This document shows, one piece after another, positions 11,515 to 21,838 of a stretch of 64,000 nucleotides of DNA. A program made the position numbers and the translations under genes. The DNA comes from Hofstenia miamia (lineage: Eukaryota > Xenacoelomorpha > Acoela). A model generated the notes under the pieces. That model ran no database searches and was not told the DNA's origin. It worked only from the letters and a program-made list of their open reading frames with translations. Numbering within the stretch: position 1 is the stretch's first letter; every line of letters begins with the position of its first letter. The stretch lies in assembly GCA_004352715.1 (NCBI GenBank), contig SCFE01000034.1, positions 1,509,570 to 1,573,569 of the forward strand. Reading direction: 5' to 3'.

Positions 11515-12803
11515 GTGTAAAATCTAAAGGTCAAGTTTTGCGTGCAATTGTATTTTATCTGGAAAATGCAGCATAAAAATTTTTTGTTTGTTTATCTTTA
11601 CTAACAAGTAGCATTTTTTATTTGTGTACTTTCATTTAAAAAAAATGTCGTTTTCAGTGCAACAACGAGCAAAATGTGCTGCGTGGTTTTATACACAAAA
11701 AGTGTGGTTTTGGTGCAATTAAAGTTTAGATCCGTTTATGGAAAGAACGCGGAAACACCTACAGTTAAGAGTATCCAAAAGTGGCATACAAGACTAATGG
11801 AAACAGGCAGCATACTTGAGAAAATAAGAACAAAAGAAAAACCCCAAATCTCTGGTGAATCTCTTGAAAAGTTCAGGGTCATCTTTATTGGAAACCCAAT
11901 TTCTTAATGCGTGTTGTCCATTCTACTGGGATGAGTCATCAATCAGTTCATACTTGTCTGAAAACTCTTAGATGGCATCCGTATAAACTCCAAAAAATTC
12001 AATCTCTATGTGGAGAAGATTATCGGTGTTGAAATGACTCCACAGGAACAGAAATTGAAAGAACTTAAGATGATAAAAATCATTTACAAAATCTTACTTT
12101 CTCTGATGAAGCACATTTCCATCTGAATGGGAAAGTGAACCGCCATAACTGTCGATACTGGGCTCCTAAAAATCCTCACTGGTATTCAGAAAAACATTAG
12201 CATTCTCCTAAAACAACAGTTTTGGCTGCAATTTCTAACCAAAAAATGTATGGTCCTTACTTTTTCGACGAAACAGTAACAAGTGAAGCCTATTTAAAGA
12301 TGCAAAAGGAGCAATTCTACACTGGATTGTCAAGAAAAGAAAAGAGAACAATGATATTTATGCATGATTGTGCTCCATCTCATTGGGGACGCATTGTAAG
12401 AAGCTTCCTTGATTAAACGTTTCAAAACCGATGGATGGGACGAGGATCACCAACAATACAATGGCCTCCACAATCTCCTGATGTGACTCCCTGTGATTAT
12501 TTCCTCTGGGGTTTTATTAAGTCACATGTGCATGCAAACAGATCAGACAGTATTGATGAACTCAAAGAGTGTATAAGACATGATTTTACCTTTATAACCG
12601 AAGATATGCTTCAGGAAGTTCTTGAAAATTATCAAGGTCGTCTTCAATGTTTGATAGATAATGAAGGAGAACATATTGAACTTTATAAAACTGATCATAA
12701 TTAATGCTAATAGTGCTATTTGTTGAAGTAAATAGTTTTTTGTTTTTATACTCTTTTATTTATTTTCTATTTAAAAATTAAATCTTGACCTTTAGATTTT
12801 AAA

Positions 12804-12806
<3 letters not shown>
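11515..12806 (+). mobile_element. Mariner-like DNA transposon, defective, in a TA microsatellite
   Basis: Terminal inverted repeats TAAAATCTAAAGGTCAAG occur at 11518-11535 and, inverted, at 12784-12801 (18 bp perfect). They bound a 1.29-kb unit, the normal mariner size. Both outer edges abut (TA)n, which fits TA-target insertion but hides the exact target duplication. It encodes a decayed mariner-type transposase. The perfect TIRs suggest fairly recent activity in the genome despite the broken gene. Confidence 0.85.
11645..12704 (+). pseudogene. Mariner-family transposase, broken
   Basis: Pieces in order: MSFSVQQRAKCAAWFYTQK at the start, then in another frame a helix-turn-helix region (LVQLKFRSVYGK to IQKWHTRLMETG). 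Next come FSDEAHFHLNGKVNRH with the first catalytic Asp (12105), HDCAPSH with the second (12366), and SPDVTPCDYFLWG with the third (12495). The last two are about 42 residues apart, longer than the 34 of classic mariner. That spacing and the WMGRG, TPCDYFLWG and EHIELY stretches fit the mariner branch with an N-terminal DUF4817-type domain. Frameshifts lie between about 11700 and 12100, and stops at 11720, about 12197 and 12414 inactivate it. Confidence 0.85.

Positions 12807-12842
<36 letters not shown>
12806..12842. repeat. TA microsatellite, right flank of mariner
   Basis: An uninterrupted AT/TA run starts where the mariner TIR ends. It mirrors the run on the left side, so the element was inserted into or recruited a single TA tract. 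Confidence 0.85.
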
Positions 12843-12844
<2 letters not shown>

Positions 12845-13120
12845 AATATATGATAAATGATGTTGCATAAATGAAAAGTGATTTCCTGAAGATTCCAGAG
12901 AACTATTATATATATTTTTTAATAGTTTCTTTAAATCAAATATGATGGAAGACTTTCCCATCATAATTACAAACAAGACATAATGACAGAATCTTGCTGG
13001 TCAGATATCAACTGAATCTGAAATAATTCCAACACATCTAAGATGAATAATAGTATATTGCATATACACTATTAAAGTTAGCAATTCTTATACTAGACAA
13101 GAATTCCTATTATTTGATTA

Positions 13121-13142
13121 AGCAATTGCTTACCGCGGTTTT
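13121..13142 (+). promoter_or_regulatory. Conserved upstream motif, receptor B
   Basis: AATTGCTTACCGCGGTTTT ends 10 bp before the ATG. It is the family motif also seen before copies A, C and D. Confidence 0.55.
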
Positions 13143-13152
13143 GTAGTATAAT

Positions 13153-14028
13153 ATGAATAACACAGTTGGGGAATGTGAGGACACATATTTGAAAACGTTC
13201 GATCAATCACTTAGATATTTGAACATTCCGATATCCTGTTTTGGAATTGTTGTAAATTTCATTTACTTTTCTGCATTTGAAGATGTTCATGATGCTTCTA
13301 CAAGGATAGGCTTCCAATGGCTAGCAGTATGGAATATTCTTAGCTTGATTTTCGATGGAATACTCAATCAAATTGAGTTTTTACTGCAAATAATTTTAGA
13401 AACAAATTTATATCTGTGCAAAATGATAATGAGTTTAGATGCAGCAACAACTGCGGTCGTTCAGTGGGCTGTAGTTTTAATTTCCACCAACAGGATTGTC
13501 GCTCTATTCAGACCAATTTCATATTTTAATGTGCAATGTAATACAAGGAAAATTTGGAAAATTGTATTTATTTCTTCAGCAGTTATGTTTTTAATAATTT
13601 ACTGCAGCTTTCTAAGTTACTACAAAATTGAAAATCAACTTTGCGTCAGGACATTATTCACATTACCACGTGTTGTTTGGAAGTGTTTTACAATCATCAA
13701 TATTGCTCTTGTCTTTGGATTTAATTTCCTTGTATCTTGGAAAATTTCAAAGCTTGGAGATATATTAAACATGGACAGTGAGAAATATAAACAGCAAATA
13801 AAATTGTGTAGAAAATCACTGAATGTATTTTCTTGGGTGTTTGTGTTCTTCTTTATCCTGCATCTACTTCTTGATGCAGCAATGATATTCCGTTTGAACA
13901 TTTGCATCAAAAGCATTGCTCATGCAGTTGAGCAATTGTTTCTCGTTGTTTTCTCCTCGATTAGTCTCATTTTGTTAGCTATGCCAGGAACTGCATTTCG
14001 TAGGAAATGTAATATGTATTTCAGATGA
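13153..14028 (+). CDS. Rhodopsin-like seven-transmembrane receptor, copy B (intact)
   Basis: A single open frame of 291 residues. The N-terminus is short with an NNT glycosylation site, and seven hydrophobic spans lie in the same places as in copy A. The Cys before TM3 (in LYLCKMIMSLDAATT) and the loop-2 Cys (ENQLCV) are kept. TM3 ends STNRI where class A has DRY. TM7 ends LLAMPGTAFRRK, so a proline is present but not a full NPxxY. B is the most diverged of the four large copies, yet retains the very conserved EDVHDASTRI and LDAATT blocks, which suggests it is functional. No introns are evident and the start is fixed by alignment. Ligand and tissue are unknown. No AATAAA is obvious; an AATACA lies at the matching place about 100 bp downstream. 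Confidence 0.85.
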   Translation: MNNTVGECEDTYLKTFDQSLRYLNIPISCFGIVVNFIYFSAFEDVHDASTRIGFQWLAVWNILSLIFDGILNQIEFLLQIILETNLYLCKMIMSLDAATTAVVQWAVVLISTNRIVALFRPISYFNVQCNTRKIWKIVFISSAVMFLIIYCSFLSYYKIENQLCVRTLFTLPRVVWKCFTIINIALVFGFNFLVSWKISKLGDILNMDSEKYKQQIKLCRKSLNVFSWVFVFFFILHLLLDAAMIFRLNICIKSIAHAVEQLFLVVFSSISLILLAMPGTAFRRKCNMYFR

Positions 14029-15009
14029 AATTGGCCAAAACGACACTTTGAATCATCATTATGCAACAAAGTATCATGTAAAAATTGAGGGGGCAATAAT
14101 TTATAAATTTAATTGTTGAAATACAAGTGTGTTTTTCATTTTGTGGACAGAAAGGTGTTGAAATTGATTGAGAAAATATATTTAACCAAAGTTCACTGGT
14201 CTTAATAACAAATATATAAATAAACTAGCATTTAAGCAAACATGTTTTCATATAAAATAATAACGTATCTGTTAAGGTCAAGAGCAATATGTTTGCAAGT
14301 ATCATGAAAATTTTAACCTTCAAATTAAGTAGAACACATGATGAAAATTTGGAAATTATTTGCAAAATACTTGGATAATAATGTGTGCATAAATTTTGGA
14401 AAAAGAAGTTTATGAAATATTTGGCAAAAATTTTCCGATAAATTTCAAGGAATCAAGTTTGTACAATTTGTACTGTCTTAAAATTTACATCTTACTTCAT
14501 TAAATAAACATATACATAGTGTATATTGGCATATTTTGAATATTTTTGAAGTCAGTCTAACAAACATTTTAGGTTTTCATTGATTACAATTTAAATCAAA
14601 TTTATATATATATATATATATATATGCTAAATGCAAAATATCAATACGCAATTTGTAAGTAAAATTCACGAGCGTTATAGTTCTTTTCTATGTTTATGCC
14701 AAACATTATGTTCAAGTTTAATATAGTTACAAATGTTGAAATTATAATGAACAGTGACCAAAATGTTCAACAAATTGTTATGGAATATATACATGCAAAA
14801 TTACTTCAATCACCAGCCTTTCATTAGTTTGAAATTGTCTTTTTGACTGAGACATCAATGCTATGTTGTCATTTGTTTTCAAGTAATGGCATTAGACCAT
14901 AATTCCATCAGTGGTTGTTCTAAGTTCTACTCCATAGACTAAAATAATAGATAAATTATTATAAATTTGTAAAATTATTAAGGAAAAATTTGCAATCCTC
15001 ATAAAAACA

Positions 15010-15046
<37 letters not shown>

Positions 15047-15139
15047 CACCTTACAAAGCCATCCTCAGTATTTTACAAATTGTTCCCTCAAAAATTTCCT
15101 AGATTTTATAATAATAGCTAATATTTTAAATTTTAAGTA
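14029..15139. other. Receptor B 3' flank and AT-rich intergenic DNA
   Basis: The first 200 bp show weak similarity to the 3' flank of copy D (CAACAAAGT and TTATAAATTTA blocks). TA microsatellites lie at about 14600-14626 and 15012-15044. No gene is recognised. Confidence 0.5.
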
Positions 15140-15510
15140 ATGGCAAGGCTAACTCAAAAAAAGGCAATGCAGCCAAGAATTTGAATATGTTAGCGGAGTG
15201 CATTATTTAACTTTACATTGACAACATAAAAATATTCTTTAAAGTATAGTGAGCTATAATTTACAAAAAAAGCATAACTAGCGTTTATATTTCTCAATTG
15301 CACGAGTTTTCCTCAACTTAAAAAAGTCATTAACATTTTTACAAAAATTTTTAATGAAAATATTTGACAAAATCCCAAACACAGATATATCATCAAAATC
15401 ACTAAAGGCACTAAAGAAAGCAATTTTAAAAGCTTCTTTTAGACGTCCACGACAAAATTTAGTATTTTCCTCAAATGCTATGAATATATAACAAAGAAAC
15501 GTTATACTTA

Positions 15511-16609
15511 TTAATGTGTCAGATGGGTATATCCTGCAATATAAACTAAAATCATTTTGATATCAGCATCAATCGATGAAGAATCAACTAAAACACCATC
15601 AAATATTTCTAAGTGGTCTTTAGTTAGATTGCATAGGTGACAAGAATGATTAGAACTTGAAGGTAGTTCTGCATTATCCAAAAATACATACAATTTTGTC
15701 ATATCAATGCGATTTGTAATAACAATACCATTCACAGTGATGTGGTAATTTCCACCATGTCGCTGACGAAATTCTCCAAACTTACTTTCAATAGGGTCGG
15801 ATTGAAACCATCCCAATTTTACATATCTATGCTTGCACTCATTGGAAATAAGAAGGAATTCTATCATAACATTGATAGGCCAACACATGTCCTCTATATT
15901 GCCTTTGCAGTATCAATACTTAAAGTTTTTTTCGTTCATTTGTATGAAAGGGCTTCATGAAATGTGCAAGTTTTGAAAATTATTGAAGAAATAACAACTG
16001 GGTACAGTTAGAATCTTCAATTGCGGATCTAAATATATCACGCATACGAATGTCTGCATCTTTGGTTTTTACATTAACAATATTCCAAAAACATACAGCA
16101 ATTTTGATAAATGTTGATGTACCTTTAATTGTGTTACTGAATTAAAGCTGGCATGGTGTTCAAGAGCATTAGCTGTCTCCAAAACAAAACACTTTTAAAA
16201 CCAAATCAACATTTTGCCTTTCAGAAACCGAAGGAAATACTGAGGCATGCGTTAATTTGGAAAAGTTTAAAAGATTTTGTCTTTCTTGTTGAAAAGTTTA
16301 ATAAGATCATTAAGATCAGCTATCATAACTTCGTTTGAATTATCTAAAATGTTATAAAACTATAAAAACCTCGAATTTTCTTTTTAATGCTGTCAGAAGC
16401 CCAGTGCCGACTGCATACAGCCATATTGTTAGTGATTTCGTCTATTTTATTACATTCGGTAATGCTTTCACCCATTTGTTTAGATTTTGTTTTTATGGAA
16501 AACGATATAACGAATTGCCTCTGTTTAATTTAGTTATCCCTTTCTTTTTATCTTCATTTGATAACCTGTATCCAGTGCAACATCCATATGTTACGCAACA
16601 TCGACCCAT
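15511..16609 (-). pseudogene. THAP-domain P-element-type transposase, broken
   Basis: On the minus strand from MGRCCVTYGC at 16609 there is a THAP zinc-finger pattern: C-x4-C, then SLYRFP, NKWVKALPN and finally CSRHW (the C-x2-H pair) near 16410. A stop at 16493 and a frameshift lie inside it. Further on, LLIADLNDLIKLFN (about 16300) fits the middle of P-type transposases. GWFQSDPIESKFGEFRQRHGG (15740-15805) matches the C-terminal block with the pattern Q-D/S-P-x-E-x-x-F-G-x-x-R. IAGYTHL near 15525 matches the AGY motif. Multiple stops make it inactive. Confidence 0.75.
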
Positions 16610-16620
16610 TAATGAGTAAT

Positions 16621-17585
16621 ACCCATGTAGCCACCACCAGTGGTCCACTGGTGGGGAATGAGTGGCATTGGCGGCCACCAGTTCCCACCAGTGGACCACT
16701 GGTGGAGAAGCAGTGGCAGTTACAGCCACTCATAGCCACTAGTGGACCACTGGTGGATAAGTAGTGGCATTAGTAGCAATTGCAGCCACTCATAGCCACC
16801 AGTGGACCACTGGTGGACCACTAGTGACATCTGATTTACTCTTAATCATAAATAATATATGAGCTAATGCTTGCAAGTAAAATGTTATTCATTATTATGC
16901 TTTCTTAGATCTCATAAACATATAAAATTCTTTGTGAAGAGCTTTTTTGCAATTTTCTGTTTGCAAAAATTATAAAATATATGTGCAGAATAATATTTCA
17001 AAATAATTTATTCACTATTATTCGTGGACCTTGAAATCAATGTCTACATGAGTACTTAAAATTAGGCAAAATATATTTTTGATTATTGGAAAAAAATAAT
17101 GTTTAAAAATTGCAATTTCTTCGGAAATTGAAAATTAAATCTAAATTGGGCATTTTTGTATGCTTGTTGTTATTGCTTATAATAAAAAAATTCGTTATAT
17201 TTTCCATTGTANNNNNNNNNNNNNNNNNNNNNNNNNNNNNNNNNNNNNNNNNNNNNNNNNNNNNNNNNNNATAAAAAAATTCGTTATATTTTCCATTGTA
17301 AACTTAGAATCAATGTAAATAGTAAGCTCTCTATCATTTCCTACAACCCTTTGTTGGGTTTGTGTTAGTTTAAACTGCAATGTTCAAACTCTATCAATAT
17401 AAAAGTTTGCTGTTGCTACATTTGAGATATTGCTCTAATGCTTAAATCATATTTTTGCCACCAGTGGACCACTGATGGACCACCAGTTTACCGCTGGTGG
17501 TTCACTGGTGCACGGGCGGCCAAACCCCACCTGGTGGCCCACCGTATCTGCCACTGGTGGTCCACCAGTATTTGGCTACGTGGGT
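16621..17585. mobile_element. 965-bp palindrome-rich MITE inserted 5' of the P transposase
   Basis: The ends are inverted (ACCCATGTAGCC and GGCTACGTGGGT) and flanked by AAT on both sides (16618-16620 and 17586-17588). Both subterminal regions hold repeated palindromes of the form CCACCAGTGGACCACTGGTGG-like (about 16630-16830 and 17458-17575), making them GC-rich islands in AT-rich DNA. No coding capacity is seen. A 59-N gap (17212-17270) is flanked by the same 30 bp on each side, an assembly join. It interrupts the P relic, so it is the younger insertion. The superfamily is not identified. Confidence 0.65.
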
Positions 17586-17755
17586 AATTATAACTACACG
17601 CTTTTGTATGCACAAAGGAGAGAGTGAAATGAAATAACTTGAAGTAGAATGCACATTGCGCTGCCTAGAGGGAAGCATTGAATGCACTCCGCTAATTTAT
17701 TGAAATACTCGGCTGCATTGCCTTTCTTTTGAGTATGCCTTGGTAATAGTAAGTT

Positions 17756-19120
17756 TAATTTATAAATACTGTCTTCTTTGGTGTTTAGACTTGGTTGTAA
17801 GGATTTCATGAAAACACTTTCAATGGGTGTTAAATAACTTGATCTTGATGAATGGCGCAATACTTTTATTTCAAGTTTGAGTCGGCATTATATTAAATGA
17901 TTAGAAATACTAGAACTGATCTCATTATCTTAGTTCTTCTAGATATTCCACTACAAAAAACCAATATATGCTTCGCAACAGGTGCATATTATTTATTGGT
18001 TTCAGCAGTTGTTTTAGCTTGAATTTAGTCCTTAGTTTCTCTTTGCTATATTGATATATTGATATTTTTCTTTATTCTTTAATCGTGCCTTCAGTTTGGT
18101 ATCCTCTATATTCGATTATAATTAGCTTGATTGTTTTTTGATCTTGTGTTCTTTCTTAAAATGTCTTCTAAATGATTTCCTAATATGTCGATCTATGAAA
18201 CTATTTCGATGTTGATTCTTCTTTAATTCTATAACTAGATTTCATATTTTTGATTAATTGTTCTATACGTGCTGCAATTGTCTAATAATCCTTTAATTAA
18301 TGACATTATGTAATTCTACGGAGTATTTGAGTTCAATAACAATCCTGTATCATTTGGTTTCTGATATATACTCGTTTCAAATTTATTATCTTTTCTAGTT
18401 GTTTGTATATTCAAATCATTAACTTTGTTCTTAGCTTCTAGCTTCTTTGTAAGCTTAAAATTCTAGTCAATTCAACTCAAATTTGTAAGTATGCTGTACA
18501 AGTTTGCTATCTTTTGAAGTAGGGCGCGGGAGCTCAATTATATATGACTAATATATGACTATAGAACTCGTTAATTTTTACAAAATTATTTAAGTTTAAT
18601 ACACAGGGATGGCAAATTTGTTGTTAATAGAATTATGAGCATGGATTTTTGCTGTTAACAGTAAATTTAAGAAACAGTTTTTTGAAAAGATTTTCTACTC
18701 AACCACACAAAAAAAATTGAAATTTGGTTTGCTAGATATCAAAATACGGAATTTTGAATTAATAGTCCGATTATTCTGTTATGAAGAGTCTTTGAGAGGC
18801 TGGAAAAAAAACTATGTCTGCCCTTCAAACGTATTCGAGGATACTGCAATTTTAGGATTTAGATTTGGATTTGAAAAATACTTCAGATTTGAATTTTTAT
18901 AAATCCTGTTTCACGCATTTTATCGTTTACATATTATTCAAATGTGTACAATGTATTTTCAGATATGTTTTTGCTTTCGACTAATTTCGCAATACTAATT
19001 TGGGTGAAAATTAATTCAATGAATTAACAATTTTGAATGATCTAATGCAGTAAGATTTGACAAAAATAGACTCTCAAAATTCGGATTCAGATTCACAGAT
19101 TTGTTGATTAGCAGGAGCTT
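17756..19120. other. AT-rich intergenic, no gene recognised
   Basis: Only short open frames, none with known motifs, and no repeat shared with the rest of the window. Confidence 0.4.
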
Positions 19121-19915
19121 AAAGCCCCGTTTACACTGGTTCAACTTGAGGAATTCGTCAAGCGAATTCAATAGCGCATGGACTCGTTTACACCTATTCC
19201 TTATGTTGATTTCATTTGACGATTTCAATAGCGCATGGTCGCGTTTACATTATTCCTCATGTTCATATCATTTCATGATTTCAATATTGAAAACTCTTGT
19301 TTACATTGGTTCCTTTTTCGTTGATATTAAACAAACGATTTAAAAGAATAATAACCTAACGTCAGTCATTTACTAATCTAAAGCCCCATTTACACTGGTT
19401 CAACTTGAGGAATTCGTCAATCGAATTCAATAGCGCATGATCGCGTTTATATCTGTTCCTCATGTTTATTTCATTTGACGATTTCAGTAGCGCATGGACG
19501 CGTTTACCCAGTAAAGATAGAACTGTCGTAACGACGTCACTGAACGACATAATAACAGCACTAAAACGACATTACAAAACAACGTCTTTTCACAATAAAA
19601 CAACAAACTATCAATAAAAATGCAGTTTTTAAAAAATATATCTTCAAATTGTCATAATACTAAAATTATTCCAATTTTAAATATTTTTTGTTAGACGGAA
19701 TTAAACAATTCAACGCCTATTAAACGCCAATACACCACAAAAACGACGTCGTTACAACAGTTCTATGTTTACTGGGTACATCGGTTCCTCATGTTGATTT
19801 CAATTGACGATTTCAATATTGAAAGCTCCTGTTTACATTATTGGTTCCTTTTTCATTGATATTTATCAAGCGATTTAAAAGAATAATAAGCTTAACGTCG
19901 GTCATTTAAGAATCT
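19121..19915 (+). repeat. Two-unit tandem repeat, about 260 bp per unit
   Basis: Unit 1 is 19121-19379. Unit 2 is 19380-19915, which becomes about 264 bp once the nested MITE is removed. Each starts AAAGCCCC(G/A)TTTACACTGG. Each also holds about three shorter sub-repeats built on GTTTACA, TTCCTCATGTTGATTTCATTTGACGATTTCAATA and GCGCATGG. The start resembles ends of some hAT-type MITEs, but I see no matching inverted end, so the origin is open. Confidence 0.75.
19507..19776. mobile_element. 270-bp MITE with perfect TA target duplication
   Basis: The terminal inverted repeats are about 31 bp with two mismatches (CCCAGTAAA, then ATAGAACTGT and GTAACGACGTC). TA lies on each side (19505-19506, 19777-19778). 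Removing the element and one TA gives GCGTTTACATCGG, which matches the uninterrupted sub-repeats next to it (GCGTTTACATTATT). This is direct evidence of a TA-target insertion, as in Tc1/mariner-driven MITEs. Confidence 0.85.
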
Positions 19916-21275
19916 AATTAACACAGACAGGTGTACAGAGCCGTAGCTATGGTGGCAAGGATGGGCAATTGTCCAACTAAATATATTTTAGCCTTGTCTT
20001 TGTCAACTCGAAAAATGGGGGAAATATGCAACTACTCCAGAGTAGACTGACAAATTCTCTATTTAACTATTGATGACGGATTAGGGTGCAAGTTGATCCA
20101 GGAAAAGTTTACTTCAATATTTTTACAAAGATAGTACAGCTGCAGGAATTAATGGCTAGGATTTTAGTTGCACAATTTGATGAAAACCATGTAAACTATA
20201 AAAGAAATCAAGGCGACACCATAAAATTTCTTTTAAATATTTTCAATTGAATGTCTTATCAATTGAGCAAAATTTTGATAGTAATCAAAGGAATATTTAC
20301 ATAAATCCAATTCTAACAGTAAATGTCATATAGAAATTGTCATGACCTTTGTGTTACATTCAGTGATGAATACTATTGTTAAGTAGGTAGCAATTTCGTA
20401 AAAACATCAATGTTTGATTCTTGCAGCTTTAGTGGTGCCATCAAAGTTAATACTGACTGGTCAGTTTTTGGCTAGGAAATTTNNNNNNNNNNNNNNNNNN
20501 NNNNNNNNNNNNNNNNNNNNNNNNNNNNNNNNNNNNNNNNNNNNNNNNNNNNNNNNNNNNNNNNNNNNNNNNNNNNNNNNNNNNNNNNNNNNNNNNNNNN
20601 NNNNNNNNNNNNNNNNNNNNNNNNNNNNNNNNNNNNNNNNNNNNNNNNNNNNNNNNNNNNNNNNNNNNNNNNNNNNNNNNNNNNNNNNNNNNNNNNNNNN
20701 NNNNNNNNNNNNNNNNNNNNNNNNNNNNNNNNNNNNNNNNNNNNNNNNNNNNNNNNNNNNNNNNNNNNNNNNNNNNNNNNNNNNNNNNNNNNNNNNNNNN
20801 NNNNNNNNNNNNNNNNNNNNNNNNNNNNNNNNNNNNNNNNNNNNNNNNNNNNNNNNNNNNNNNNNNNNNNNNNNNNNNNNNNNNNNNNNNNNNNNNNNNN
20901 NNNNNNNNNNNNNNNNNNNNNNNNNNNNNNNNNNNNNNNNNNNNNNNNNNNNNNNNNNNNNNNNNNNNNNNNNNNNNNNNNNNNNNNNNNNNNNNNNNNN
21001 NNNNNNNNNNNNNNNNNNNNNNNNNNNNNNNNNNNNNNNNNNNNNNNNNNNNNNNNNNNNNNNNNNNNNNNNNNNNNNNNNNNNNNNNNNNNNNNNNNNN
21101 NNNNNNNNNNNNNNNNNNNNNNNNNNNNNNNNNNNNNNNNNNNNNNNNNNNNNNNNNNNNNNNNNNNNNNNNNNNNNNNNNNNNNNNNNNNNNNNNNNNN
21201 NNNNNNNNNNNNNNNNNNNNNNNNNNNNNNNNNNNNNNTTTTTTTACAAAACTATAAACTACACTTTATAATTAA
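19916..21275. other. Intergenic with a 756-N gap
   Basis: 19916-20482 is AT-rich with no recognised gene. Ns fill 20483-21238. Confidence 0.5.
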
Positions 21276-21838
21276 CTAAAATAATTGTATATGATAAGAT
21301 TTAAAATAGATGTAATCTTTGAAATGTATCATTTGCTTGTTTAGTATGTTGGTCCGTTCTAATTTCTTTAAGTATAATGCTTCCCCTATTTTTGTATTGT
21401 TAGTTTTTATAATGATGTTAAAATTGTCTTTTTTAATTTCATGATGGTGTTGAAATATTTCAGTATTTAAATGTCCATTAATATGCTCTTTTATACGTTT
21501 CCCAAAATGGCGGCTTGTTTCTCCAATGTACAATTTGTTACAATTGTCACATTGATATTTATAAACTATTGAAGAAACTAAGTCTTCGGGAATGTTGTCT
21601 TTGTTCTTAAAAAGATGTTCAGTTTTCTACTAAAAATTGGAATAAATCTTGATCTTATGAGCTTTTTATTGATATTTACTAAGTTATTTGACAATTTCTT
21701 GATGTTGTTTTCTATATATGGAAGTTTCCAATATATTTTTTGCTTCGCTTGATCTTGCAATAATTGAGTTGTTAACTTTGTTTCATTATCTTGTTGTAAA
21801 ATTTGTTAGAACTTTGTAATCAGATGATATTGCATAAA
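21276..21838 (-). pseudogene. Penelope-like element, C-terminal linker and GIY-YIG endonuclease
   Basis: Read on the minus strand, the fragment gives KQKIYWKLPYIENNIKKL, then (after a frameshift in an A-run near 21610) YKYQCDNCNKLYIGETSRHF, and on through IKEH and GEALYLKKLE to a stop at 21276. The C-x2-C pair just before YIGETSR and the Arg and Glu spacing are typical of the GIY-YIG nuclease that follows the reverse transcriptase in Penelope-like elements. No RT catalytic part is present. The fragment is cut at 21838, exactly where the inverted-arm element begins, so it is 5'-truncated or interrupted there. Confidence 0.75.

Larger units (their letters stand above)
15140..17755 (-). mobile_element. 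P-element (THAP-type) relic with terminal-like inverted repeats
   Basis: Inverted copies of a roughly 70-bp sequence (core AAAGGCAATGCAGCC and TTAGCGGAGTGCATT) lie at about 15140-15211 and 17684-17755. They bracket a decayed THAP-domain transposase. Removing the 965-bp MITE leaves about 1.65 kb, shorter than full P elements, so internal sequence has been lost. The inverted repeats are longer than the 31-bp TIRs of Drosophila P. I cannot define the outermost ends or an 8-bp target duplication. Transposase identity is well supported; the element's limits are inference. Confidence 0.55.

Noticed and set aside
16620-16830. CRISPR-like or satellite array from the CCACCAGTGG repeats
   Set aside because: Spacing and units are irregular, the motifs are palindromic and they lie inside defined inverted ends, in a eukaryotic context.
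17594-17860. 88-codon minus-strand open frame
   Set aside because: Part of it is the inverted repeat of the P relic, also present near 15160, so it is repeat sequence and not a gene.
20414-21271. Long frames spanning N runs here and at the other gaps
   Set aside because: Open only because Ns carry no stops.
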